A stretch of DNA of 64,000 bases from Corynebacterium efficiens YS-314 (GTDB lineage: Bacteria; Actinomycetota; Actinomycetes; Mycobacteriales; Mycobacteriaceae), in assembly GCF_000011305.1 (NCBI RefSeq), contig NC_004369.1, forward strand, positions 2,728,001 through 2,792,000, given 5' to 3'. The translations under genes and the position numbers were made by a program. Below are positions 17,746 through 30,981 of the stretch, piece after piece. The notes below the pieces were generated by a model, which saw only the letters and a program-made list of their open reading frames with translations, was not told the origin of the DNA and made no database searches. Within the stretch, counting starts at the first letter, position 1; every line of letters begins with the position of its first letter.

Positions 17746-19248
17746 ATGAGCATATCCATCGACCTGGAAGTCTGGCAGACCATCGGTCTGATCGTGGACT
17801 ACACGATCAAGATCATCGCCATCGGTTATGTCCCCGAGGGCCGCCGCCCCAGCACCTCCACCGCCTGGCTGCTGGCCATTCTCCTCATCCCCTTCCTGGG
17901 CCTGCCGCTGTTCCTGCTCATGGGGTCGCCCTATATCAATAAACGGCGACACCGCATCCAGCAGGAGATCAATGATCTCATCGAGGACGTCCACGATGAT
18001 GTCCCCGACTATCCCGACGGGGTCAGTGTCCACCCGGAGCTCGAATCCGTCATCCGCCTGAACCGGCGCCTGACCAACATGCCCGCCGTGATCGGTGTCA
18101 ACCACGGGGTGCACTCCGACTATGACGCCACCATCAAACGCATGACCGCGGCCGTGGATGAGGCACAGGACTACATCTACGTCGAGATCTACATCATGGC
18201 CTGGGATGACACGACCAAGCCCTTCTTCGAGGCCCTGGAACGCGCCGAGAAACGCGGGGTGAAGGTGCGTCTGCTCTTCGACCACGTGGGCAGCTGGAAA
18301 TACCCCGGCTACCGCAAACTGAAGAAGAACCTCACCGCCATGGGCATCGAGTGGTACCTCATGCTGCCCCTGCAGCCGTGGCGCCGACGCTTCCGCCGAC
18401 CCGACCTGCGCAACCACCGCAAGATGCTCATCATCGACGGACACCTCGGTTTCATGGGGTCCCTCAACATGATCGATGCCAGCTACCTGCAGCGCAAGAA
18501 CATCAAGATCGGCCGCAAATGGGTGGACCTCATGGTGGAACTCTCCGGCCCCATCGTGTCCTCCATGGAGATGGTCTTCGCCGGTGACTGGTACGTCGAA
18601 TCCAATGAGGCCCTGGAGATCCGCGACCACGAGGAGGCCCACACCACCATCCCCGACACCGCCCAGAACTCCCAGAAGAACCTGGTGCAGCTGGTGCCGT
18701 CCGGCCCCGGGTACAACACCGAACCCAACCTGCGGATGTTCAACTCCATCGTGCACCACGCGAAATCACGGCTGGTGCTGTGCAGCCCCTATTTCATCCC
18801 CGATGAATCCCTCCTGGAAGCCGTCACCTCCGCCTGCTACCGGGGTGTGCAGGTGGAACTGTTCGTCTCCGAGGAGGCCGACCAGTTCATGGTCAACCAT
18901 GCCCAGTCCTCCTACTACCAGGCGCTGCTGGAGGCCGGGGTGAAAATCTACATGTACCCCAAGCCCTTCGTCCTGCACACCAAATATGTCCTCGCGGATC
19001 CCGACCACTCCGCCGACGGTGTGCCGGTGGGCGTGGTCGGATCCTCCAACCTGGATATGCGCAGTTTCGGCCTGAACTATGAGATCTCCATGATGGTGGC
19101 CAAGGGCGATCTGATCAACGATCTCAACGACCTGACCGAGCACTACAAGGACATCTGCCTCCGGCTCACCCTGGACCAGTGGAACCAGCGCAGCTGGGGA
19201 AGGCGTTATCTGGACAATGTCATGCGGCTGACCTCGGCGCTGCAGTAG
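17746..19248 (+). CDS. cls: cardiolipin synthase (phospholipase D family)
   Basis: Membrane enzyme condensing phosphatidylglycerol units to cardiolipin. 500 residues: two N-terminal helices (TIGLIVDYTIKIIAIGYV and STAWLLAILLIPFLGLPLFLLMG), then two phospholipase D half-domains. HKD motif 1 is NHRKMLIIDGHLGFMGSLN near 222 and motif 2 is LHTKYVLADPDHSADG near 410 followed by GSSNLDMRSFGLNYE. It starts 21 bases after xthA, so it could be co-transcribed. It converges with the drug exporter gene 7 bases beyond its stop. Confidence 0.92.
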   Translation: MSISIDLEVWQTIGLIVDYTIKIIAIGYVPEGRRPSTSTAWLLAILLIPFLGLPLFLLMGSPYINKRRHRIQQEINDLIEDVHDDVPDYPDGVSVHPELESVIRLNRRLTNMPAVIGVNHGVHSDYDATIKRMTAAVDEAQDYIYVEIYIMAWDDTTKPFFEALERAEKRGVKVRLLFDHVGSWKYPGYRKLKKNLTAMGIEWYLMLPLQPWRRRFRRPDLRNHRKMLIIDGHLGFMGSLNMIDASYLQRKNIKIGRKWVDLMVELSGPIVSSMEMVFAGDWYVESNEALEIRDHEEAHTTIPDTAQNSQKNLVQLVPSGPGYNTEPNLRMFNSIVHHAKSRLVLCSPYFIPDESLLEAVTSACYRGVQVELFVSEEADQFMVNHAQSSYYQALLEAGVKIYMYPKPFVLHTKYVLADPDHSADGVPVGVVGSSNLDMRSFGLNYEISMMVAKGDLINDLNDLTEHYKDICLRLTLDQWNQRSWGRRYLDNVMRLTSALQ

Positions 19249-19255
19249 GAAGGTA

Positions 19256-20455
19256 TCACCCCATATCCGGCAGGGGGTGACGCCCGGCGAACCAGACCGC
19301 GATCCCCGCACACAGCGCACAGCCCACCATGGACACCGCCATCGACAGCGCACGGTCGGCTCCCAGCCCCACCACCGGGCTGATGAGACCACCCATGGAA
19401 AACTGCAGGAAACCCATCACCGCGGAACCGGATCCCGCCCGCTCACGCACCACCGCAGTCCCCAGTGCCGTGGCATTGGCCATGATCAACGGCACATGCG
19501 CGACAATGAGGAACAACAACACCAGAAACAGGGGGGTGGAACGAATCAACGCCACCTGCACCAGGAAAAGCACATTCAAGCTGATGAACCCCACCATCGC
19601 CCCGGCCATGATGCGGTGCGGATGCACCGAGTTGAGCAGGCGACGGTTGAGGAACCCGGAGATCATCAGGGCGAGCGAATTGACGGCGAAGACAACGGAG
19701 AACATCAGCGGGGTCATACCCAGTTGATTCTGCAGCACAAACGGGGAGGCGGAGATATAGGAGAACATCGCGCCGAAGGTCACTGCCAACACCGCCGCAT
19801 AGGCCAGGAACCGGGGGTTGCGCAGGACATGGAGATAGTTCGACAGCATGCCCCCAAGCCCGACCCCGGTGCGTTCCGCCACCGGGCGTGATTCCCGGAT
19901 CCCGATTACCGCCACCAGCAGCTGGGCTGCGTTGATCAGCGCCAGGGCCCAGAACACCGCCCGCCAGCCGAACGGTGCGGAGATGACACCACCGACAACC
20001 GGGGCCAGCACCGGGGCGATCGCCTGGATGATCATCAGCAGGGAGAAGGCCTGCGCGGCCTCCCTGCCCCGGGCCAGATCGGGGACGATGGCCCGGGCGA
20101 TGACCACGCAGGCTCCCCCGCCCAACCCCTGGAGCAGGCGCATCCCGATGAGCACCCCGATCGAGGGGGCCAGCGCACAGCCGATGCTGGCGACCAGGGA
20201 GACCACCGCGCCCACCAGCAGGAGTCGGCGCCTGCCCAGGGAATCGGAGATCGGCCCGATGATGAGCTGGCCCACCGCCATCCCCGCCATGAACGCGGAG
20301 AGGGTCAGTTGCACCAGAGGGGTGGTGGTGTCCAGGTCTGTCGCGATCATGGGCAGCGCAGGGAGATACATGTCTGTCGATAGCGCCGGGGTGGCCGTGA
20401 TCAGGGCGAGTCCGAGGAGGAGCGGGGTGGTGAGGCGCTGTTTGCCCTGTGACAT
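19256..20455 (-). CDS. Bcr/CflA-type multidrug efflux MFS transporter
   Basis: 399 residues, about 12 membrane helices. Features of the Bcr/CflA (DHA1) group are LSTDMYLPALPMIATDLD in the first helix, GQLIIGPISDSLGRRRLLL (motif A) near 65 and QGLGGGACVVIARAIVPDLARG near 110. Proton-driven export of small molecules is known for the family; substrate is unknown here. I chose the ATG at 20455 because the upstream extension in frame is polar, lacks homology and contains no RBS. Confidence 0.85.
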   Translation of the reverse strand: MSQGKQRLTTPLLLGLALITATPALSTDMYLPALPMIATDLDTTTPLVQLTLSAFMAGMAVGQLIIGPISDSLGRRRLLLVGAVVSLVASIGCALAPSIGVLIGMRLLQGLGGGACVVIARAIVPDLARGREAAQAFSLLMIIQAIAPVLAPVVGGVISAPFGWRAVFWALALINAAQLLVAVIGIRESRPVAERTGVGLGGMLSNYLHVLRNPRFLAYAAVLAVTFGAMFSYISASPFVLQNQLGMTPLMFSVVFAVNSLALMISGFLNRRLLNSVHPHRIMAGAMVGFISLNVLFLVQVALIRSTPLFLVLLFLIVAHVPLIMANATALGTAVVRERAGSGSAVMGFLQFSMGGLISPVVGLGADRALSMAVSMVGCALCAGIAVWFAGRHPLPDMG

Positions 20456-20699
20456 GAAACTATCCCAACCATTTCTCGACGCCGACTGAACCCGGGCACA
20501 CGCCACCGTGTGTCCCGGATAACAAAATAGCAAAAGGCCAAAGTTTAACATCTCAACAGAGATATGGAACAGGTTTCACCCCGTCTTTATTGGATTGTTA
20601 ACCTTTCATCCATGTAGGATTCAAGCTAGATACAGAAGAGCTGGGTTGGCCTCTTCGCTCATGGACATTCACCTAATTCAAGATGGGGAGGGGACCCGC

Positions 20700-22019
20700 G
20701 TGGCCGGAGACTTCGAATACGTTCAACATCCACGACGCACGCTCCCCCCACCCATACCGGCGGGACGCGGGCCCGCGGCGGCGTTCCTCCCCGGCACCTT
20801 CCATCCGATCAATCCGCGTAAGATCACCCCCGGCAATGACCAGGTCCTCCTGTCCGGCTGGGGGAAATTCGTGCGCTGGCTGGTCGTGCTGGCCTCCATC
20901 TTCGCCATCATCGTGGGCATCAATCTCATCCTCGACGGGGTGTACAACGTCGGCTCCGCCAGCACCACGCGCATGTACGACCTGGCCCGTGATCCCCTCA
21001 TCGGCCTGCTCATCGGCATCCTGGCGACAGCCCTGGTCCAATCCTCCACCACCACCACGACGCTGACCGTGGCCGCAGTCGGCGCCGGCATTGTCTCCGT
21101 GCCCGTCGCCATCCCCATCATCATGGGTGCGAATGTGGGCACCACCATGACCGCACTGCTCGTCGCCTTCTCCTATATGGGTGAACGCAGGGAATTCAAG
21201 AAGGCCTTCACCACGGCCGCGATGCACCTGTGGTTCAACATGCTGGTCATGATCGTCATGCTCACCATCGAGATGCTCTTCCACCCTCTGCGGAGCGTCT
21301 CCGGCGAACTCTCCGAAGCATTCCTGGGGGCGGGGGACACCTCCGCACCCACCACCCATGTGGTCCAGGCGGTGGTGGAGCCGTTCATCGCCCTCATCGG
21401 CACCAATGGGCTGTTCGGCATGGCGGGCAGCGCCGGCATGGCCACCCTCCTGGCGCTGGGCGCCGGCACCCTCCTGATCCTGGTGGCCATCCGGGTGATG
21501 AGCTACCAGCTGCGGATGATCACCGCCGCCACCGCCCATTCCCTGCTGGACAAGTTCTCCCTCTCCGGTCCGGAGGACACCCCGCACATCAGCGCGCGGT
21601 CTAATCTCATCGGTTTCGGCATCGGGTTGCTGTTCACCGTCCTGGTCACCGCATCCTCGGTCACGGTATCGTCCATGCAGCCCTTCGCGGTCACCCAGTC
21701 ACTGAAACGACGGGTCATCCTCGCGGTCATCCTGGGCGCCAATGTGGGCACCACCCTCACCGCCACGGTGGCCACCCTCGCCATCGTGGGGGTCTACGGT
21801 GCCTTCGCTCTCCAGGCCGCCCTGGTGCACGTGCTGTTCAACGTCATCGGCGCGATCCTCGTGCTGTCCATCCCACGGCTGTCCCGGATGATCATCACCC
21901 TGGCGGAGACCAGCGCGGGTATCGCCGCACGCAGTTACACCAACGCACTGATCATCATCCTCGGGTTCTACATCGCCATTCCCGCGGCGGTGCTGCTGCT
22001 CTACACCCTGATGAACTAG
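20700..22019 (+). CDS. Na+/Pi cotransporter family protein
   Basis: Membrane protein with two repeats of the Na/Pi-cotransporter domain: VQSSTTTTTLTVAAVGAGIVSVP with IIMGANVGTTMTALL, and later SVTVSSMQPFAVTQ with ILGANVGTTLTATVATLA. Such proteins take up or balance phosphate in exchange for sodium. The GTG at 20700 follows GGGAGGGG by 7 bases and gives 439 residues. An upstream ATG at 20661 lacks an RBS. A TAGATA box near 20628 would make a leader of about 65 bases. No PhoU domain is present at the C-terminus. Confidence 0.82.
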   Translation: MAGDFEYVQHPRRTLPPPIPAGRGPAAAFLPGTFHPINPRKITPGNDQVLLSGWGKFVRWLVVLASIFAIIVGINLILDGVYNVGSASTTRMYDLARDPLIGLLIGILATALVQSSTTTTTLTVAAVGAGIVSVPVAIPIIMGANVGTTMTALLVAFSYMGERREFKKAFTTAAMHLWFNMLVMIVMLTIEMLFHPLRSVSGELSEAFLGAGDTSAPTTHVVQAVVEPFIALIGTNGLFGMAGSAGMATLLALGAGTLLILVAIRVMSYQLRMITAATAHSLLDKFSLSGPEDTPHISARSNLIGFGIGLLFTVLVTASSVTVSSMQPFAVTQSLKRRVILAVILGANVGTTLTATVATLAIVGVYGAFALQAALVHVLFNVIGAILVLSIPRLSRMIITLAETSAGIAARSYTNALIIILGFYIAIPAAVLLLYTLMN

Positions 22020-22038
22020 ACACCGGGCTCAGGCTGGG

Positions 22039-22800
22039 TCAGGCATCCCGCTTCTCCAGCGCCACGATGCCGGCGATGAACAACACCACCGCCCAGATCC
22101 CGAAGTAGACCGCGCCGAACTCCGGTCCCCACCCCGGATCCGCGGTCTGGTACCCGGTGATGAAGGACCGCAGGTTGGTGAAGGGGCCGTATTTACCCAC
22201 GAACTCCCCGACCCGGGGCAGGATACCCGCCAGATCCTCCAGGGCGAGGTGCCACATGAGGATCAGCGCGATGGCGCCGGCGGACTGCCGCAGCAACAGG
22301 GCGATACCGGAGGAGAAGGTCACCAGCAGGGCCGCCCCCACCGGGTACTGCCACATGATCCGGAGCGCCTCGTCGTCATTCCAGACATCCAGTGTGCTGC
22401 TGGCCAGATCCGAGGCCAGGGCCTTGGCCACATAGAAGCACAACAGCACCGTGATGAAGATGATCACCATGGCCAGCACCGTGTAGAGCAGCCATTTCGC
22501 CACCGCGACCACCCAGCGGCTCGGGGTGGCCAGGAAGGACTGCTGCTGATAGCCGTACCGGAACTCGGTGGTGAACATCATGACCGCCTGGACGATCACC
22601 ACGATGAAACTGGCGATGTACACCCCGGCCACGGTGCTGCCCGCCAACAGCAGTGTGGTGGCCAGATCCTCCCCGGTGGCGAACGTACCCGTGATGGCGG
22701 CGAAACCCACACTGAGCAGGATGATCAGCGCCGTGGTCCACCAGAAGGACCTGGTGGTGCGGAGTTTGATCCATTCGGATTTGAGAACATTGACGAACAT
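22039..22800 (-). CDS. ABC-2 type transporter permease
   Basis: 253 residues, six predicted membrane helices. The N-terminal SEWIKLRTTRSFWWTT is typical of ABC-2 permeases related to bacteriocin or antibiotic export. The protein ends GIVALEKRDA. It begins 4 bases after the ATPase gene stop, so the pair forms a transporter operon. The substrate cannot be read from sequence. Confidence 0.85.
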   Translation of the reverse strand: MFVNVLKSEWIKLRTTRSFWWTTALIILLSVGFAAITGTFATGEDLATTLLLAGSTVAGVYIASFIVVIVQAVMMFTTEFRYGYQQQSFLATPSRWVVAVAKWLLYTVLAMVIIFITVLLCFYVAKALASDLASSTLDVWNDDEALRIMWQYPVGAALLVTFSSGIALLLRQSAGAIALILMWHLALEDLAGILPRVGEFVGKYGPFTNLRSFITGYQTADPGWGPEFGAVYFGIWAVVLFIAGIVALEKRDA

Positions 22801-22804
22801 GGGT

Positions 22805-23743
22805 CTACCTCTCCTCCTGCGGGGTGGGTGGTGTTGCTGCCTGGTACTCCACGGACTCACCCGTGGTCTGGAGGAAGGCCTGTTCCAGAGAGGCACGGTG
22901 CTCGGAGAGCTCCAACAGCGCGATGCCCTGGGCGAAGGCGAGCTCACCGATCTCATCGGTGGTGCGGTCCATGATGGTGAAGGTGGGGCGGGCGTCGACA
23001 AGCGTCGTCTCGAAGCGGATCCCGCGCGCCTGCAGCGCCGCCTGCAACGCGTCCGGCTGCGGGGTGCGCACCGTGACGGTGGTGGCGGAATGCTCACGGA
23101 TGAAGTCCTGGATGGGGGTGTCGGCCACCATCCGGCCACGGCCGATGACCACCAGGTGATCCGCCGTCAACGCCATCTCCGACAACAGGTGGGAACTGAC
23201 CAGGACGGTCCGCCCCTCCGCCGCGAGATTCTTGAGCAGCATGCGCACCCAGTGGATACCCTCCGGGTCAAGACCGTTGACCGGCTCATCGAGGATGAGA
23301 TACTCCGGATCACCCAGTAGCGCAGCCGCCAACCCCAGCCGCTGCCCCATGCCGAGGGAGAACCCACCGGTTTTCTTACCCGCCACATCGCTCAACCCCA
23401 CCAGGCCGAGCACCTCCTCCACCCGGGAGGTGGGCAACCCGTTGGCCTGCGCAATCCACTTCAGGTGGTTGGCAGCCGAACGGTTCGGGTGGGTTGCCTT
23501 GGCATCCAGGAGCGCACCCACCCGCGTCAGCGGATTCTTCAACGCCCGGTAGGGCTGACCATCAATGGTGGCGTGCCCGGAGGTGGGGTTATCCAACCCG
23601 ACGATGCACCGCATGGTGGTGGATTTGCCGGCGCCGTTCGGCCCGAGGAACCCCGTCACCATGCCTGGTTTGACAGTGAATGTCAGGTCCTCGACCGCCC
23701 GGACCTGCCCATACTGTTTGGTGAGGCCTGCGACTTCGATCAT
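22805..23743 (-). CDS. ABC transporter ATP-binding protein
   Basis: 312 residues. Walker A GPNGAGKST near 35, signature FSLGMGQRLGLAAALLG near 130, Walker B YLILDEPVNGLDPEG and the switch His in LVSSHLLSEM are all intact. A C-terminal regulatory region of about 90 residues follows. It resembles the CcmA/DrrA group of drug or antibiotic exporters. It precedes the ABC-2 permease in an operon. A motif copy at 22991-23003 encodes LVDAR. Confidence 0.9.
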   Translation of the reverse strand: MIEVAGLTKQYGQVRAVEDLTFTVKPGMVTGFLGPNGAGKSTTMRCIVGLDNPTSGHATIDGQPYRALKNPLTRVGALLDAKATHPNRSAANHLKWIAQANGLPTSRVEEVLGLVGLSDVAGKKTGGFSLGMGQRLGLAAALLGDPEYLILDEPVNGLDPEGIHWVRMLLKNLAAEGRTVLVSSHLLSEMALTADHLVVIGRGRMVADTPIQDFIREHSATTVTVRTPQPDALQAALQARGIRFETTLVDARPTFTIMDRTTDEIGELAFAQGIALLELSEHRASLEQAFLQTTGESVEYQAATPPTPQEER

Positions 23744-23767
23744 GCAGACCAGTGTGTCACTAGTTGC

Positions 23768-24295
23768 TCAGTGAGACACAGCGAGGTCCCCCGCAAGACC
23801 GCGCAACCGGGGCCACGACGCCTTGAACGCCGGCATCAGCGGCAGCTCATCCACCTCTGACACAGGCACCCACCGCAACTCCAGGGACTCCTCATTGGCG
23901 GTGGTCTCCAGGACATCACCGCTGGTGGTACGTGCAATAACGGTGGTGTACGTCCAGCCTCCGGCGAGCTCGGGACGCTCCGGGTCAGCCGGGAAGGGTC
24001 CCGCGGTGACCACCGTATCCAGAATCTCCACCTGTCCTGCATCTATTCCCGTCTCCTCCGCGGCCTCCCGCAGTGCTGCCTGAGCCTCGGACTCATGAGA
24101 ATCCCGCGCACCACCCGGAAGCGCCCACGTGCCACCGTTATTGGTCCAGTGCGCACGGTGCTGCAAGAGCACCCTCCACCCGGAGACGTCCTCCCCCGCA
24201 TGGCCTGCGATCAGCAGCAGACCAGCCGCTCCATTACGTCCCCACATGGCAGCACCCTCAGGTCCCGCTGCCCAACCGTCACCATCGCCTCTCAT
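23768..24295 (-). CDS. Nudix hydrolase
   Basis: 175 residues with a complete Nudix box, GGARDSHESEAQAALREAAEETGI near residues 64-87 (G-x5-E-x7-REUxEExGU). It hydrolyses a nucleoside-diphosphate derivative; the substrate is not predictable. The following TVVTAGPFPADPERPELAGGWTYTTVIAR resembles mycobacterial MutT-like relatives. An N-terminal extension of about 16 residues before GRNGAAGLLL means a later start is possible. It lies 24 bases upstream of the ABC ATPase gene on the same strand. Confidence 0.88.
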   Translation of the reverse strand: MRGDGDGWAAGPEGAAMWGRNGAAGLLLIAGHAGEDVSGWRVLLQHRAHWTNNGGTWALPGGARDSHESEAQAALREAAEETGIDAGQVEILDTVVTAGPFPADPERPELAGGWTYTTVIARTTSGDVLETTANEESLELRWVPVSEVDELPLMPAFKASWPRLRGLAGDLAVSH

Positions 24296-24474
24296 GCACT
24301 ACACATTAGGTGAACAAGGTGTTCCGTGGAACCGGCGCGGGGAGACAGCTGGGGCGGACAGCTGGGGGAAGTCGCCGGGTTCCGGCATGGTCCCCCCTCC
24401 ACCAGATCAGAACATACGCTACCCAGATCACAATATGATTGCGCCGTCTACTTTCTCACAGGCATCAACCGCGC

Positions 24475-24486
24475 TATCCTGAAACA
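24475..24486 (+). promoter_or_regulatory. leaderless promoter of glnX-glnH-pknG
   Basis: TATCCT at 24475-24480 is 6 bases upstream of the ATG at 24487, with no Shine-Dalgarno between. Transcription should start at the first codon. Confidence 0.65.
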
Positions 24487-26114
24487 ATGACGCGGGATGG
24501 AATTGGGGAGCAATCCACAGTTGCAGGTGGGTCGGGTGCGCCCGGCGGATCGTCCGGCGTGCATGGATCACCGCTGATCGGTGATCGCCAGGGGGAGGAT
24601 GAGCTCCCCGAGCCCGCTCATATGGGCAGCTCACGGCGTGTCAATGGTGGAAGTCGGCGGGCCCGGAACGGGGTGCGGAGTTTCCGCAGCACTGCCCAGC
24701 CGGTCCGGGACACCACCCAGGTTGATGATGACGATGATGATTCCCCGGATCACTGGTTGGATCCGATCACCACGCAGAACCGGTCCAGGCGCAGTGTGCT
24801 CAATGCCATCATCCAGGAGACCTTCGGTCAGCCCCTGTTCGTGCTGCGTCGCCTGTGGGGGTTCATCAACACCTCCCCGGGCAAGATCACGGCGCTGACC
24901 GTGATCATCTCCGTGGCGATCTTCGCCGCCGGTTATGCCATGTCGATCTCCTCGGAGCAGCGTCAGTCCCAGCTGGACAACCTGATCACCAACACCGAAC
25001 CGGTCTCCTATAACGCCCATGTGCTCTACACCTCCCTGTCGGTGGCGGACACCATCGCCACCACGGGGTTTGTGCAGGCCGGTATCGAGGGGCCCATGAA
25101 CCGGGTGCGGTACAACTCGGCGATCGACCGTGCGTCGGTGGCCGCCACGGAGACCGCGTCCTCCGCCGATATGAGCGATGAACGGTTGATGGAGCTGGTC
25201 ACCGAGATCCAGCGCCAGTTGCCCATCTACACCGGTCTGGTGGAGACGGCGCGCAGTAACAACCGGGCGGGTAATCCGGTGAGTGTGGCCTATATGGCCG
25301 AGGCGAGCGCGATGATGCGTAATGAGATCCTGCCCAAGGCCTCCGAGTTGTACAACATGACCAGCCGTGCGGTGACGGATCAGCAGCGGACGATGATGCG
25401 CCCGCAGTGGGTGCCGTTGTCGGGTCTGCTGGCGGCGCTGGCCATGTTGGTGTTGGCGCAGTGGTGGCTCATGCGGGTCACCCGCCGTCGGATCAACAAG
25501 GGGTTCGCCCTCGCCACCACGATGATGCTGATCGCCACCTTCTGGGTTGCAGCCGCCGACTGGACCACCTGGCAGGCGGGCACCCGGGGTTTCGAGGAGG
25601 CATCCGGACCGCTGAAATCCATGACCACGGCGCGCATCTATGCCCAGCATGCCCGCACCACGGAGACACTCGCGCTGGTGCGTCGTCAGTCCATCCAGGG
25701 CAGCACCACCGGGTTCAACGCCACCATCAGCCAGATCCAGCGGGCCGTGGCCGAATATGAGCAGACCGCGCAGGCCCAGACACCGGAACACCAGGTACTT
25801 CTCGGCCAGATCCGTACCGCGATGACCGAGTGGTCGCGGGAGCATGACCAGTTCATGATGTTCCTCCAGAACGGTGACTACAATGCGGCGGTCACCACCG
25901 CCCTGTCCACGAATGCGGCGGGCCGGACCAGCTTCGATGAACTGGATGCGGCCATGGCTGAGATCATCGCGGATTCCCGTGTGGCCATGCGTTCCTATAT
26001 TGAAAGTGGTCTGGCGGCCACCTCCCTGGTGGCCATGTCCGTGTTGATCCTCTCGATCGCCTCGGTGATGGCGCTGTGGATCGGTATCCGGCCACGACTG
26101 CAGGAGTACCTGTG

Positions 26115-26115
<1 letters not shown>
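24487..26115 (+). CDS. glnX: GlnX transmembrane sensor partner
   Basis: 542 residues. A disordered N-terminal 125 is followed by four membrane helices near 135-155, 308-328, 340-360 and 508-531, with two helical extracytoplasmic loops between helices 1-2 and 3-4. This is the layout of GlnX, which in mycobacteria and corynebacteria relays the extracellular aspartate/glutamate signal from the lipoprotein GlnH to the kinase PknG. First gene of the conserved glnX-glnH-pknG operon. Confidence 0.88.
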
Positions 26116-29700
<3,585 letters not shown>

Positions 29701-29723
29701 TTCCCGGCGGGCACTGACCGCGA

Positions 29724-29760
29724 AGCGCCGCCCCGCTGAGCAGTTCAGTGGGGCGGCGCT
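29724..29760. terminator. bidirectional hairpin between pknG and ackA
   Basis: AGCGCCGCCCC (29724-29734) pairs perfectly with GGGGCGGCGCT (29750-29760), with a CTGA/TCAG inner stem. It lies between convergent stops. There is no U-run on either side. Confidence 0.75.
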
Positions 29761-29781
29761 GCACGGTGTGTCAGGAGGGGG

Positions 29782-30978
29782 CTACTCCGCGAACTTCGCG
29801 GAGTAACGGGCGATCGCCAGCTCCTCATTCGTGGGGATGACAAACACCTTCACCGTGGAGTCATCGGTGGAGATCAGGCGCGGGCCGTCGTTGGGTAGCT
29901 TGTTGCGCTCGGGATCAACCTTGATGCCGTACATCTCCAGACCGGCGAGGGCATCCTCGCGGACGAAGTGGGCGTTCTCGCCGACACCGGCGGTGAAGAC
30001 CAGGCAGTCCACCCGGCCCAGGGCAACCATGTAGGAACCGAGGTAGCGGCGCAGCTGGTGGATGTAGATGTTGTAGGCGGACCAGGCATCCTGGTCGCCG
30101 TCCTCGATCATCTGGTGCAGTTCACGGAAGTCGTTGACCCCGGACAGTCCCTTGACACCGGACTTCTTGTTCATGAGGTTGTCGATCTCATCGATGCTCA
30201 TGTTCGCGTTGCGTGCCAGGTGGAAGACCACGCCCGGATCGATATCGCCGGTGCGGGTGCCCATGACCAGACCCGCCAGCGGGGTCATGCCCATGGAGGT
30301 GTCCACCGCCACCCCACCCTTGACGGCAGCCATGGAGGCACCGTTGCCCAGGTGGAAGGTGATGGTGTTGATCTCCTCGGCGGGCTTGTCCATCAGGTCC
30401 ACCACGCGTGAGGACACGTACTCATGGGAGGTGCCGTGGAAACCGTAACGACGGATACCGTACTCCGCCGCGACATCCTTGTTGATGGCGTACAGGGCGG
30501 CAGCCGGTGGCAGGGAGTGGAAGAAACCGGTGTCGAAGACCGCCACGTGGGGAACATCCGGAAGGATCCTGCGGGCGACCTCGATGCCGTCGATATTGGC
30601 GGGGTTGTGCAGTGGTGCCAGTGGGATGAGGTCGCGGATCATCTCGACGATCTCATCGGTGATCAGCTCCGGTGCGGAGAAGAGGATGCCGCCGTGAACC
30701 ACACGGTGACCAACCGCGATGATATCGACCTGGGAGGGCCCGCAACCATGCTCGGTCATGAGGTCGAAGGACATGGACAGGCCTGCGGAGTGATCGGCGA
30801 TGGGGGCTTCCTTGACCACCTTCTCACCCTCGATCTTCAGGATGATCCGGCCCATCTTCTCACCGATCTGCTCCACCAGTCCGGAGACGAAGGGATCGTC
30901 GGTGGCATGGTTCGCCGGGTTGACGAGCTGGAACTTGATCGAGGAGGAACCTGAGTTCAAAACGAGTGCTAGGGCCAT
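29782..30978 (-). CDS. ackA: acetate kinase
   Basis: Reversible transfer of phosphate between ATP and acetate. 398 residues, family length. Signatures [14 protein letters not shown] at the start, [29 protein letters not shown] near 155-185, [14 protein letters not shown] near 207 and [14 protein letters not shown] near 323 are intact. With Pta it activates acetate to acetyl-CoA or ferments acetyl-CoA to acetate. Its ATG lies 3 bases after the pta stop, a pta-ackA operon. Confidence 0.97.
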   Translation of the reverse strand: MALALVLNSGSSSIKFQLVNPANHATDDPFVSGLVEQIGEKMGRIILKIEGEKVVKEAPIADHSAGLSMSFDLMTEHGCGPSQVDIIAVGHRVVHGGILFSAPELITDEIVEMIRDLIPLAPLHNPANIDGIEVARRILPDVPHVAVFDTGFFHSLPPAAALYAINKDVAAEYGIRRYGFHGTSHEYVSSRVVDLMDKPAEEINTITFHLGNGASMAAVKGGVAVDTSMGMTPLAGLVMGTRTGDIDPGVVFHLARNANMSIDEIDNLMNKKSGVKGLSGVNDFRELHQMIEDGDQDAWSAYNIYIHQLRRYLGSYMVALGRVDCLVFTAGVGENAHFVREDALAGLEMYGIKVDPERNKLPNDGPRLISTDDSTVKVFVIPTNEELAIARYSAKFAE

Positions 30979-30981
30979 GGT

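Noticed and set aside
16837..18759. 640-codon open frame on the minus strand over xthA and cls
   Set aside because: Both plus-strand genes are fully recognisable; the antisense product has His/Val/Gly-rich composition and no motif.
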